From Rhodoferax ferrireducens (GTDB taxonomy: Bacteria > Pseudomonadota > Gammaproteobacteria > Burkholderiales > Burkholderiaceae_C), in the NCBI GenBank assembly GCA_002083775.1, contig MTEI01000002.1, positions 372,001 through 436,000 of the forward strand: a stretch of 64,000 nucleotides of DNA. Direction: 5' to 3'. The notes under the pieces are model-generated. The model was not told the origin of the DNA and made no database searches. It saw only the letters and a list, made by a program, of their open reading frames with translations. Each line of letters opens with the position of its first letter. The first letter of the stretch is position 1. This document shows, in pieces, positions 8,109 to 16,453 of the stretch. Both the position numbers and the translations under genes were made by a program.

Positions 8109-9032
8109 TCAGGCGGTTTGGCAAACGGCGGCGCTGTCGGCTTGCTTTGGAGCGGCTTGCGTTGGGGCCCAGTGCACCAGTTCCAGGCGGCCGCAGTGGT
8201 GTTCAACCAGTGCGGTACAGCTTTCGACCCAGTCGCCGTCGTTGCAATACAAGATGCCGTTGATATCGCGCATCTCGGCGCGATGGATATGGCCGCACAC
8301 CACGCCCTGGTGACCGCGCCGCAGCGCTTCGCGCGACACCGCCTCTTCAAAATCTGCCACATACATCATGGCTTTTTTGACCTTGTGCTTGAGGTAGGCC
8401 GACAAAGACCAGTAGGGCAAGCCTTGTCGCGCGCGCCAATGGTTCAGATAGCGGTTGAGCTTGAGGGTGAACTCATACAGGTTGTCGCCCAGGTAAGCCA
8501 GCCATTTGGCGCACTGGATCACGCCGTCAAAGGCGTCACCATGGGTGACCCACAGGCGTTTGCCGTCTGCGGTGAGGTGAACCGCGTCGTCAGCCACTTC
8601 AATGCCGCCGAACTGGTGGCCAAAGAAACCCCGCGCAAATTCGTCGTGGTTGCCAGGCACATAAATGATGTGGCAACCCTTGCGCGCCCTGCGCAGCAGT
8701 TTTTGCACCACATCGTTATGCAAACTTGGCCAGTACCAGCGGCGGCGTAACTGCCAACCATCCACGATATCACCCACCAGATACAGGTAGTCGCTGGAAT
8801 TGGCCTTCATGAAATCGAGCAGCGCCTGGGCCTGGCAGCCGGGTGTGCCCAGGTGCAGGTCAGAAATAAAGATGGCGCGGTAACTTTTTTTCCCGGAATC
8901 TGAAAGATCTTCCGCGCCATTGGCCATGATCTCGTCAGCCGTTGGTGGTGTCAGCCACCCTGCGGTGCGCCAATGGGCTGGGCCAAGGGCCGCGTCAGCA
9001 CGGAAAAAAGTGGCATTGGGCAGATGTTGCAT
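8109..9032 (-). CDS. metallophosphoesterase of the LpxH/PlcP type
   Basis: The 307-residue protein carries all calcineurin-type metal motifs: DLHLG (58-62), GDIVD (88-91), GNHDE (127-131), THGDAFD (163-169) and GHIHRA (247-252). The segments GGIEV, NDVVQKLLRRARKG and GDWVESCTA are typical of the COG2908 branch. That branch includes UDP-2,3-diacylglucosamine hydrolase homologues and PlcP, a phospholipase C that strips phosphate head groups during phosphate starvation (known in Sinorhizobium and marine bacteria). It has no signal peptide. ATG 9032 is the longest start; Met36 is an alternative that would drop a poorly conserved leader. Four PhoB-type half-sites lie directly upstream, which favours the PlcP-like role over a second LpxH. 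Confidence 0.8.
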   Translation of the reverse strand: MQHLPNATFFRADAALGPAHWRTAGWLTPPTADEIMANGAEDLSDSGKKSYRAIFISDLHLGTPGCQAQALLDFMKANSSDYLYLVGDIVDGWQLRRRWYWPSLHNDVVQKLLRRARKGCHIIYVPGNHDEFARGFFGHQFGGIEVADDAVHLTADGKRLWVTHGDAFDGVIQCAKWLAYLGDNLYEFTLKLNRYLNHWRARQGLPYWSLSAYLKHKVKKAMMYVADFEEAVSREALRRGHQGVVCGHIHRAEMRDINGILYCNDGDWVESCTALVEHHCGRLELVHWAPTQAAPKQADSAAVCQTA

Positions 9033-9075
9033 GTCACGCTCCGCAGTTGGAATGCGGTATGGTGACGCAGCTGCG

Positions 9076-9113
9076 TGTCAGTGGTATGGCAATGTTGTGT
9101 CAGATGGGTGACA
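9076..9113 (-). promoter_or_regulatory. putative four-unit PhoB box array upstream of the phosphoesterase
   Basis: Four half-sites stand in perfect 11-base register on the plus strand: TGTCA at 9076, TGGCA at 9087, TGTCA at 9098 and TGACA at 9109. PhoB dimers bind such tandem units head to tail. The array ends 44 bases from the start codon at 9032 and is the longest such array in the window. Confidence 0.6.
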
Positions 9114-9221
9114 AACAAGCGAAAAAAAGGGATATTTACCCGCCTGACGATGCCCCAGAGATGCGCTTGAAGCCGCAAAGGCAATGGTTAACCGAAATGA
9201 ATTATTATAAGCATTTTTTGG

Positions 9222-9256
9222 CTCTAGCCCTTATTCCATAAGGGCTAGTAGCTATT
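9222..9256 (-). repeat. palindromic repeat family AGCCCTT/AAGGGCT, copy 1
   Basis: A perfect 25-base palindrome (arms CTAGCCCTTA and TAAGGGCTAG around TTCCA) is followed by TAGCTATT. It lies downstream of the small hypothetical gene ending at 9270. Read on the minus strand it has the family order TAGCTA - palindrome - GAGCC. Confidence 0.8.
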
Positions 9257-9269
9257 AAAAAATGAATTT

Positions 9270-9578
9270 TCAGGCGGCTGGGTTGGTTGATGCTGGTTGG
9301 TCTGCGCTAGCTGTTGGCTGCGCCGGGGGGGTGGTCAACTCTTGCGCGAGGTTGCTGGTGTCAAGCAGTCGCAATTTGCTGGCGTAGTGCCTGTCCAGGC
9401 GCCATTCGTCCAAGATTTCCAGGGCCAATGCAAAGCGCTTGTCATCCAGTGAATAGAGTTCCGTCACGGAAATGGTGCTGGCGCTCTCAAGTGCGAGCAC
9501 CAACGCGGCAATGGTTTGCGACGCAGCGTCGTTCGGGTTGGCTTCGATGATTTTGCGGGCTTTTTTGATGGCAAGCAT
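9270..9578 (-). CDS. small conserved-looking hypothetical protein
   Basis: The 102-residue product starts MLAIKKARKIIEANPND and is mostly helical and charged up to about residue 75 (ISVTELYSLDDKRFALALEILDEWRLDRHYASK). It ends in a Pro/Ala/Thr-rich, probably disordered tail (TTPPAQPTASADQPAS). I do not recognise a family. ATG 9578 is preferred; an in-frame TTG at 9620 would add 14 residues but has no better ribosome site. It is divergent from pstS and could share the 9579-9844 promoter region, though nothing links it to phosphate. Confidence 0.6.
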   Translation of the reverse strand: MLAIKKARKIIEANPNDAASQTIAALVLALESASTISVTELYSLDDKRFALALEILDEWRLDRHYASKLRLLDTSNLAQELTTPPAQPTASADQPASTNPAA

Positions 9579-9755
9579 GTCGGATATTTCTCGGAAATGT
9601 TGTGGATGCAGGGCGCTCAACGGCGACCCGTTGCAAAACGCTCGTATAACGCGTTTCTACATACCCCGAAGCCTAGCGCAGCAGAGCCGTGATTTTGATG
9701 ACGCTCGCGTGACAAGCGCGTGAAACGCCAAAGCCACGGCCAGAGGTCTGGACTT

Positions 9756-9782
9756 TGTCACGTTCTTGACATATTCATGTCT
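9756..9782 (+). promoter_or_regulatory. putative PhoB box of the pst-pho operon
   Basis: TGTCA at 9756, TGACA at 9767 and TGTCT at 9778 are in exact 11-base register, 63 bases before the pstS start. The pst operon is the classical PhoB target, so this serves as the reference site for the other boxes in the window. Confidence 0.7.
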
Positions 9783-9844
9783 TAAATTCCGTTGTGTGCA
9801 AGCGGTTGTTCCTGGTTTTTAGTTTTAACTTCGAGAGGTTTTTC

Positions 9845-10885
9845 ATGATGAAACATGCATTCAAGTCAGTCTTGGCCACCACGGCTGTGGCATTCATCGG
9901 CGCTGGCGCGGTCAACGCGCAGGAAATCACAGGCGCTGGCGCTAGCTTCCCGGCACCCGTTTATGCCAAATGGGCGTCTGATTACAACAAAGCCACCGGC
10001 GTGAAAGTGAACTACCAGTCGGTGGGCTCTGGCGCCGGTATCAAACAAATCGACTCGAAGACGGTGGACTTTGGTGCCTCCGACATGCCGCAAACCGACG
10101 ACGTGTTGGCCAAGAAGGGTCAGTTCCAGTTTCCTACCGTCATTGGTGGCACGGTGCCGGTGATCAACGTCAAGGGTATTGGTCCTGGGCAGCTGAAGCT
10201 CGACGGTCAGGTGCTGGGTGACATTTACCTTGGCAAGATCACCAAGTGGAACGACCCCGCGCTCAAAGCGCTGAACCCAGGTCTGGCGCTGCCTGATGCC
10301 GACATTGCCCCGGTACGCCGTGCTGATGGCTCGGGTACCACGTTCAACTTTACCAACTACCTGAGCAATGTTCACCCCGAGTGGAAAACCAAGGTGGGCG
10401 AGGGCACGGCCGTCAATTGGCCGGTGGGTGCAGGGGGCAAGGGTAACGAAGGCGTGGCTTCTTTTGTGAACCGTTTGTCCAATTCGATCGGCTACGTGGA
10501 ATATTCCTACGTCAAGCAAAACAAGATGACCTATGCCTTGATGAAAAACAAGGACGGCATGTTTGTTGAGCCAAGTGAAGAAGCTTTCAAGGCGGCAGCG
10601 GCTGGTGCAGATTGGAGCAAGTCGTTTTACCAACTGATCGTCAACCAGCCTGGCAAAGGCACATGGCCAATTTCCACCGCCACCTTCATCCTGATGCACA
10701 ACGTGCAAGACAAACCCGCCAACGCCACTGAAGCCTTCAAGTTCTTCAGCTGGGTTTTCAAGAACGGCGACAAGGCCGCTTCTGACCTGGACTACGTGCC
10801 GCTGCCTGACTCGGTAGTGGCCACCATTGAAAAGACATGGGCCAATGTGAAAGACGCTTCCGGTAAACCGGTCGCGATCAAGTAA
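9845..10885 (+). CDS. pstS: phosphate ABC transporter, periplasmic substrate-binding protein
   Basis: PstS binds inorganic phosphate in the periplasm and delivers it to PstCA. The 346-residue precursor has a clear signal peptide (MMKHAFKSV, hydrophobic core, VNA|QE cleavage near residue 25). The mature start ITGAGASFPAPVYAKW is diagnostic for PstS. Phosphate-contact segments include SVGSGAGIKQI, FGASDMPQ and RRADGSGTTFNFTNYL. ATG 9845 is followed by a second ATG; GAGAGG lies just upstream. It is the first gene of pstSCAB-phoU-phoB-phoR and follows the PhoB-type box at 9756, so it should be strongly induced when phosphate is scarce. Confidence 0.97.
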   Translation: MMKHAFKSVLATTAVAFIGAGAVNAQEITGAGASFPAPVYAKWASDYNKATGVKVNYQSVGSGAGIKQIDSKTVDFGASDMPQTDDVLAKKGQFQFPTVIGGTVPVINVKGIGPGQLKLDGQVLGDIYLGKITKWNDPALKALNPGLALPDADIAPVRRADGSGTTFNFTNYLSNVHPEWKTKVGEGTAVNWPVGAGGKGNEGVASFVNRLSNSIGYVEYSYVKQNKMTYALMKNKDGMFVEPSEEAFKAAAAGADWSKSFYQLIVNQPGKGTWPISTATFILMHNVQDKPANATEAFKFFSWVFKNGDKAASDLDYVPLPDSVVATIEKTWANVKDASGKPVAIK

Positions 10886-10928
10886 GCGCTTAGTCCCCGT
10901 GTCAGTCTAGACAGCAGGAGAATTCAAC

Positions 10929-11957
10929 GTGTCAGCTACACTTTCTGCGCAAGAGATGCAGACCCCTTCATCCCAACCCAAAGCGCGCGTCATGACGAAT
11001 CCTCCTCCTGTCAAAACGGCACGCTCCGGCCCGATGGCAGACCGTATCTTTGGCTGGTTGGCCAAAGGTGCGGCCTGGCTGACGCTGAGCTTGCTGTTCG
11101 CTATCTTGGTTTCTTTAACCATCAGTGCCTGGCCAGCCATCAGCAAATACGGGCTGGGTTTTTTGACCACTGCCACCTGGGACCCTGTCAAAGAGGAGTT
11201 TGGTGGCCTGGTGATGATTTATGGCACGCTGATGACGTCGTTAATCGCGCTGCTGATTGCCGTGCCGGTGAGTTTTGGCATTGCGCTGTTTTTGACCGAA
11301 TTGTCGCCAGCCTGGCTGAAAAGGCCATTGGGCACCGCCATCGAACTGCTGGCAGCCATTCCGTCGATTGTTTACGGTATGTGGGGCCTGCTGGTGTTTG
11401 GCCCGATTCTGGCTACCTATGTGCAGGAACCCCTGCAAAAGATTTTTAAAGGCGTTCCTTATCTGGAAGCGCTGTTTTCTGGCCCGCCGGTGGGCATCGG
11501 CATCTTGTCGGCCGGCATCATTTTGGCCATCATGATCATCCCGTTTATTGCTGCGGTGATGCGCGATGTGTTTGAGGTCACGCCCACCCTGCTCAAGGAA
11601 TCTGCCTACGGGCTGGGGGCCACCACTTGGGAAGTTGTTTCCACGGTGGTGTTGCCTTACACCAAGGCCGGTGTGGTGGGCGGCATCATGTTGGGGCTGG
11701 GTCGCGCCATCGGCGAGACCATGGCGGTGACGTTTGTGATTGGTAACTTCAACCAACTCGATTCATTGAGCCTGTTTCAGGCTGCCAACAGCATCACCTC
11801 GGCGCTGGCCAATGAGTTTGCCGAGGCGGGTGAGGGCCTGCACCAGGCTTCACTGATGTACTTGGGGCTGGTATTGTTTTTCATCACTTTTGTAGTGTTG
11901 ACCCTGTCCAAGCTGCTGCTGTCACAGCTCAGGAAGAGTGAAGGAGCCAAGACATGA
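10929..11957 (+). CDS. pstC: phosphate ABC transporter permease PstC
   Basis: An inner-membrane permease of 342 residues that forms the phosphate channel with PstA. After a hydrophilic leader of about 40 residues there are around six membrane segments. The EAA-type loop that contacts PstB reads [20 protein letters not shown] and is followed by [16 protein letters not shown], as in PstC proteins. The GTG start at 10929 is preceded by CAGGAGAATTCAAC, a good ribosome site. It lies 43 bases behind pstS, and its TGA overlaps the pstA ATG by four bases, indicating coupled translation. Confidence 0.96.
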   Translation: MSATLSAQEMQTPSSQPKARVMTNPPPVKTARSGPMADRIFGWLAKGAAWLTLSLLFAILVSLTISAWPAISKYGLGFLTTATWDPVKEEFGGLVMIYGTLMTSLIALLIAVPVSFGIALFLTELSPAWLKRPLGTAIELLAAIPSIVYGMWGLLVFGPILATYVQEPLQKIFKGVPYLEALFSGPPVGIGILSAGIILAIMIIPFIAAVMRDVFEVTPTLLKESAYGLGATTWEVVSTVVLPYTKAGVVGGIMLGLGRAIGETMAVTFVIGNFNQLDSLSLFQAANSITSALANEFAEAGEGLHQASLMYLGLVLFFITFVVLTLSKLLLSQLRKSEGAKT

Positions 11958-12838
11958 GCACCAGTGAAACCTTGCTGCAGGCCAAAGCCCTGGCTGAGAC
12001 CCGTGCGCGCCGCTACGCCAGCCGCAAGCAGGTCAACATTGTCGCCCTGGTGTTGTCACTGGCAGCGATGGCTTTTGGCCTGTTCTGGCTGTTCTGGATC
12101 TTGTGGGAAACCGTTCGCCTGGGTACGGCCGGACTGACCATCGCCACCATGACCCAGATGACCCCGCCACCCAACGATGAGGGTGGCCTGCTCAATGCCA
12201 TTTACGGCTCGTTCCTGATGGTGGCGCTGGCCACGTTTGTCGGCACACCGATTGGTGTCATGGCAGGCATTTATCTGGCGGAGTTTGACACCAAGGGCTG
12301 GCTGGCCAACGTGACGCGATTTGTCAACGATATTCTGTTGTCAGCCCCGTCGATCGTGATTGGTTTGTTTGTTTACGCGGTGGTTGTGACCCGGTTCAAA
12401 TCGTTTTCGGGCTACGCTGGCATCATGGCCCTGACGCTGATCGTGATTCCAGTGGTGATCCGCACCACCGAGAACATGCTGCAACTGGTGCCACCGGGGC
12501 TGCGTGAAGCGGCTTACGCGCTGGGCGCGCCCAAGTGGAAGGTGATTCTGAGCATCACCATGCGCGCGGCACGCGCCGGTGTGGTCACCGGTATTTTGCT
12601 GGCAGTGGCGCGTATTGCAGGCGAAACTGCGCCGCTGCTGTTCACCGCGCTGAGCAACCAGTTCTGGACCTCGTCCTTGAGCGAGCCCATGGCCAGCTTG
12701 CCAGTGACGATCTTCAAATTCGCCATGAGCCCGTATGAAAACTGGCAGCAATTGGCTTGGGCAGGCGTGTTCTTGATCACATTGGCGGTGCTGGGCCTCA
12801 ACATTCTGGCCCGCGTGCTCACCAGAAACAAACTCTGA
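11954..12838 (+). CDS. pstA: phosphate ABC transporter permease PstA
   Basis: The second permease subunit, 294 residues with about six membrane segments. The PstB-contact loop is [20 protein letters not shown], followed by [21 protein letters not shown], the pattern seen in PstA. It starts at ATG 11954, overlapping pstC by four bases, and ends 34 bases before pstB. It works with PstC, PstB and PstS in high-affinity phosphate import and takes part in signalling to PhoR through PhoU. Confidence 0.96.
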   Translation: MSTSETLLQAKALAETRARRYASRKQVNIVALVLSLAAMAFGLFWLFWILWETVRLGTAGLTIATMTQMTPPPNDEGGLLNAIYGSFLMVALATFVGTPIGVMAGIYLAEFDTKGWLANVTRFVNDILLSAPSIVIGLFVYAVVVTRFKSFSGYAGIMALTLIVIPVVIRTTENMLQLVPPGLREAAYALGAPKWKVILSITMRAARAGVVTGILLAVARIAGETAPLLFTALSNQFWTSSLSEPMASLPVTIFKFAMSPYENWQQLAWAGVFLITLAVLGLNILARVLTRNKL

Positions 12839-12872
12839 ACGCAAGTTCAAACTCACATACAAAGGCTATTCG

Positions 12873-13658
12873 ATGAACATGACAACTTTGGCTGCGAAAG
12901 ACGAGCGAACCAAGATTGCCGTCAAGAACCTGGACTTTTATTACGGCAAGTTTCATGCGCTCAAAGGCATTAATCTGGAGATTCCCGAGCACAAGGTGAC
13001 GGCCTTCATTGGTCCGTCGGGCTGCGGCAAATCAACGTTGCTGCGCATTTTTAACCGCATGTTTGAGTTGTATCCAGAACAGAAAGCGCATGGCGAAGTG
13101 GTGCTGGATGGCGAGAACCTTTTGACCAGCAAGCAAGACGTGGCCCTGCTACGTGCCAAGGTGGGCATGGTTTTTCAAAAGCCCACGCCGTTTCCCATGT
13201 CGATCTTTGACAACATCGCTTTTGGTGTGAAGCTGTTTGAGTCCCTCAGCGCCACCGACATGGAAGAGCGGGTCGAGTGGGCGCTACGCAAAGCGGCGCT
13301 TTGGAATGAAGTCAAGGACAAACTCAAGCAGAATGGTGCCAGCCTGTCAGGCGGGCAGCAACAGCGGCTGTGTATTGCCCGCGGTGTGGCCATCAAGCCA
13401 GAAGTTATTTTGCTCGATGAGCCGTGCTCGGCACTGGACCCGATTTCTACTGCCAAGATTGAGGAACTGATCATCGAACTGAAGCAGGACTACACGGTGG
13501 TCATCGTCACCCACAATATGCAGCAGGCGGCGCGCTGTAGCGATTACACCGCCTATATGTATCTTGGTGACTTGGTCGAGTTTGGTGCGACCGAACAAAT
13601 TTTCTTCAAGCCAAACCGCCAGGAAACTGAAGATTACATTACTGGCCGGTTCGGTTAG
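12873..13658 (+). CDS. pstB: phosphate ABC transporter ATPase PstB
   Basis: The cytoplasmic ATPase of 261 residues powers the Pst transporter. Walker A reads GPSGCGKST, the Q-loop [10 protein letters not shown], the ABC signature LSGGQQQR, Walker [14 protein letters not shown], and the switch His lies in [26 protein letters not shown] is specific for PstB among ABC ATPases. The length matches the family (about 255-260). It is followed 19 bases later by phoU. Confidence 0.97.
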   Translation: MNMTTLAAKDERTKIAVKNLDFYYGKFHALKGINLEIPEHKVTAFIGPSGCGKSTLLRIFNRMFELYPEQKAHGEVVLDGENLLTSKQDVALLRAKVGMVFQKPTPFPMSIFDNIAFGVKLFESLSATDMEERVEWALRKAALWNEVKDKLKQNGASLSGGQQQRLCIARGVAIKPEVILLDEPCSALDPISTAKIEELIIELKQDYTVVIVTHNMQQAARCSDYTAYMYLGDLVEFGATEQIFFKPNRQETEDYITGRFG

Positions 13659-13677
13659 TCCATTTTGAGGTATTCCC

Positions 13678-14379
13678 ATGACTGAAAAACACTTGTCGTC
13701 CCAATTTGACAGCGAACTGGGTGCGGTTTCCTCGCGCGTGATGGAGTTGGGTGGCTTGGTGGAGTCCCAAATTCGTCAGGCTATTTACGCCCTGTCACAG
13801 TTCAGTGTCGAGGTCGCCCAGCAGGTGGTGGCGGCTGAAGCCAAGGTCAATGCCATGGAAGTGGACATCGACCGCGAGCTTTCCAGCATCATTGCCCGGC
13901 GCCAGCCCACAGCGCGCGATTTGCGGTTGCTGATCGCCATCTCCAAAGCCACCGCCAATCTGGAGCGTGTGGGTGATGAAGCGGAGAAAATTGCCCGCAT
14001 GGTGCTCTCGATCATTGGCAGTGGCGCACCGCGGTCGCTCCCGTCACTGGAACTGCGGGTGGCATCAGACCTGGCCTCCGGCCAGCTCCGCAAGGCGCTG
14101 GACGCCTTAGCCCGGCTCGACACCATCGCTGCCGTGGCTATTCTGAAAGAAGACGACCTGATTGACCGTGAGTTTGACGGTTTTGTGCGCAAACTGATCA
14201 CCTACATGATGGAAGACCCGCGCATGATTTCGCCAAGCCTGGACTTGCTGTTCCTGGCCAAGGCGATTGAGCGAATCGGCGACCATGCCAAGAATATTGC
14301 CGAGCTGATCATCTACATCGTCAAAGGCGCAGACGTTCGGCATGCCGCCATGGACGAGATCGAGCTGGTGGTGAAATGA
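13678..14379 (+). CDS. phoU: phosphate signalling protein PhoU
   Basis: PhoU is a peripheral cytoplasmic protein that relays the state of the Pst transporter to the PhoR kinase and holds the Pho response off when phosphate is plentiful. The 233-residue product is two three-helix bundles. Its metal-binding helices are visible in ERVGDEAEKIARM (first repeat) and ERIGDHAKNIAELIIY (second repeat), the E/D-x-x-x-D pattern of the family. The TGA overlaps the phoB start by four bases. Confidence 0.96.
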   Translation: MTEKHLSSQFDSELGAVSSRVMELGGLVESQIRQAIYALSQFSVEVAQQVVAAEAKVNAMEVDIDRELSSIIARRQPTARDLRLLIAISKATANLERVGDEAEKIARMVLSIIGSGAPRSLPSLELRVASDLASGQLRKALDALARLDTIAAVAILKEDDLIDREFDGFVRKLITYMMEDPRMISPSLDLLFLAKAIERIGDHAKNIAELIIYIVKGADVRHAAMDEIELVVK

Positions 14380-15092
14380 GGCGTGTGCCCGCTGTGCTCA
14401 TCGTCGAGGACGAGCCCGCGATTGCGGAGCTGATCTCGGTGAATTTGCGCCACAGCGGTTTTCGACCGATTTGGGCGATGGACAGCGTGACCGCACAAGT
14501 TGAGCTTGATGCGGTGTTGCCTGATGTGATTTTGCTGGACTGGATGCTGCCCGGCGAGTCGGGCTTGACGCTGGCCAAGCGCTGGCGCGCCCATCCCCGC
14601 ACCAAAGAAGTGCCCATCATCATGCTGACCGCCCGCGGAGACGAACCTGACCGCGTGGCCGGCCTGGATGCTGGTGCCGATGACTACATTACCAAGCCGT
14701 TTTCTACCAAGGAAATGCTGGCCCGCATTCGCGCTGTGCTTCGCCGGCGTTCGCCCGAACAAGAGGCCACTGTGGTGACCATGGGGCTGCTCAGCCTGGA
14801 TGCTGCCACTTACCGGGTGGCGTTTGACGATCAACCGGTGAAGCTGGGGCCGACCGAATTCAAGCTGTTGCACTATCTGATGACCCACGCTGAACGTGTG
14901 CACAGCCGTTCACAGCTGTTGGACCAGGTGTGGGGCGACCATGTGTTTATTGAAGAACGCACGGTGGATGTGCATGTCAAGCGTCTTCGCGAAGCCTTGG
15001 GCGAGCGTGCCGCCGCCATGATAGAAACCGTGCGTGGTGCCGGTTACCGTATCACCACTCAGGGTATAGCAACCACATCTTCTGCGGCCTGA
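14376..15092 (+). CDS. phoB: phosphate regulon response regulator PhoB
   Basis: An OmpR-family response regulator of 238 residues. The receiver domain has EDE at 11-13, the phospho-acceptor Asp55 in LLDWMLPG, Thr85 and Lys107 in ITKPF. The C-terminal winged helix has KLGPTEFKLLHYLMTH and the recognition helix ERTVDVHVKRLREAL. When phosphorylated by PhoR it binds 11-base direct repeats and activates transcription, so it should act at the boxes at 9756, 9076, 8079 and 1261. It is translationally coupled to phoU by an ATGA overlap. Confidence 0.96.
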   Translation: MRRVPAVLIVEDEPAIAELISVNLRHSGFRPIWAMDSVTAQVELDAVLPDVILLDWMLPGESGLTLAKRWRAHPRTKEVPIIMLTARGDEPDRVAGLDAGADDYITKPFSTKEMLARIRAVLRRRSPEQEATVVTMGLLSLDAATYRVAFDDQPVKLGPTEFKLLHYLMTHAERVHSRSQLLDQVWGDHVFIEERTVDVHVKRLREALGERAAAMIETVRGAGYRITTQGIATTSSAA

Positions 15093-15115
15093 GCACCGAT
15101 GCACGATCGATATTG

Positions 15116-16453
15116 ATGTTTTTTCGCGTCCTCGCGTTTTTCGGTTTCCAGCTGCTGGGAGCCGGGTTGGGTTTTTGGCTGGGTTTACCCGGCCAAAGTC
15201 GTTGGATGGACGCCCTGTGGGGTGCGCTACTTGGTAGCTCACTCTGGTTTATTCTGGATGCGCTGCGCGCGGCGCGGGTTTTGGCGTGGCTGACGCCGGA
15301 GCGTGCACCCGAGCTGCCTTTAAGGTCGGGTGTTTGGGGAGAGGTGCTGGAGCGGGCCCAGCGACTGCTGCGCGATAAGGACCGCACCATTCAGGACAGC
15401 GACAACCGCCTGCAGGATTTTTTGTCCGCCTTGCAGGCTTCTCCCAATGGGGTGATTCTGCTCGACGACACCTGCCGCATCGAGTGGTGCAACCAGACGG
15501 CGGCGTCGCATTTTGGTCTGGACGCCAGGCGTGACCTGCAGCAGATCATTGTCAATCTGGTGCGTGACCCCGGGTTTGCGTCATACCTCAGCATCCGCAG
15601 TTTTGATCGGGAACTGATCATGCCCGGGCGTGACAGTACGCCCACACGCCCGATTCGCCTGTCGGTACAGCTTTACCCCTACGGTGGTGGCCGCATGTTG
15701 TTGCTCTCAAGGGATGTCACGGCGGTTGAGCAGGCTGAAGCCATGCGGCGTGATTTTGTGGCCAATGTGTCGCACGAAATCCGCACCCCCTTGACCGTTT
15801 TGGCGGGGTTTGTTGAGACCTTGCAAACGCTGGAACTCGAACCCGAAGAGCGGGAGAGCTACCTAGCGCTGATGGCGCAGCAGGCGCAACGCATGCAAAG
15901 TCTGGTGAACGACTTGTTGATGCTCTCCCGGCTGGAGGGCAGCCCCACACCCGGCGTCGACACCTGGAGTTCGGTGCCGACGCTGATGCGCCAACTGTCA
16001 CAAGACGCCAGCGCGCTGACGCACGTTATCAGCGCCAGCACAGAACCCCTGCACGTATTGAATTTCGAATGCCAATTCCAGGGTGAGATTGCCGGGGTAG
16101 CGGCAGAACTGCATAGCGCCATGGGCAATTTGGTGAGCAACGCGATTCGCTATACACCACCCGGCGGCCAGATTGGTGTGCGATTTGTCCGCCTGCCTGA
16201 GGGTCAGGCGGTGTTTGAAGTGGTCGATTCAGGGCCTGGCATCGCACCAGAACACATACCCCGCCTGACGGAGCGTTTTTACCGGATTGATCGCAGCCGC
16301 TCCCGTGAAACGGGCGGCACCGGCCTCGGGCTGGCGATTGTCAAACATGTGGCGCAACGCCACGGCGCTCATCTGGCGGTTGAGAGCCAGATGGGACGGG
16401 GTTCCAAATTTCGCATCACCTTCCCGGCGGTGCGTCTGCGTGACGCCGATTAG
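15116..16453 (+). CDS. phoR: phosphate regulon sensor histidine kinase PhoR
   Basis: A membrane kinase/phosphatase of 445 residues that phosphorylates PhoB under phosphate limitation. Two N-terminal membrane segments (about 2-20 and 28-50) are joined by a very short loop, as in other PhoR proteins that sense through PhoU/Pst rather than a periplasmic domain. A PAS domain follows (LSALQASPNGVILLDD). The HisKA motif NVSHEIRTPL has His220, and the ATPase domain shows NAIRYTPPGG, DSGPGI and GGTGLGLAIVKH. ATG 15116 is used; a TTG three bases earlier is the alternative. Its end overlaps the facing GT39 gene by four bases. Confidence 0.95.
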   Translation: MFFRVLAFFGFQLLGAGLGFWLGLPGQSRWMDALWGALLGSSLWFILDALRAARVLAWLTPERAPELPLRSGVWGEVLERAQRLLRDKDRTIQDSDNRLQDFLSALQASPNGVILLDDTCRIEWCNQTAASHFGLDARRDLQQIIVNLVRDPGFASYLSIRSFDRELIMPGRDSTPTRPIRLSVQLYPYGGGRMLLLSRDVTAVEQAEAMRRDFVANVSHEIRTPLTVLAGFVETLQTLELEPEERESYLALMAQQAQRMQSLVNDLLMLSRLEGSPTPGVDTWSSVPTLMRQLSQDASALTHVISASTEPLHVLNFECQFQGEIAGVAAELHSAMGNLVSNAIRYTPPGGQIGVRFVRLPEGQAVFEVVDSGPGIAPEHIPRLTERFYRIDRSRSRETGGTGLGLAIVKHVAQRHGAHLAVESQMGRGSKFRITFPAVRLRDAD

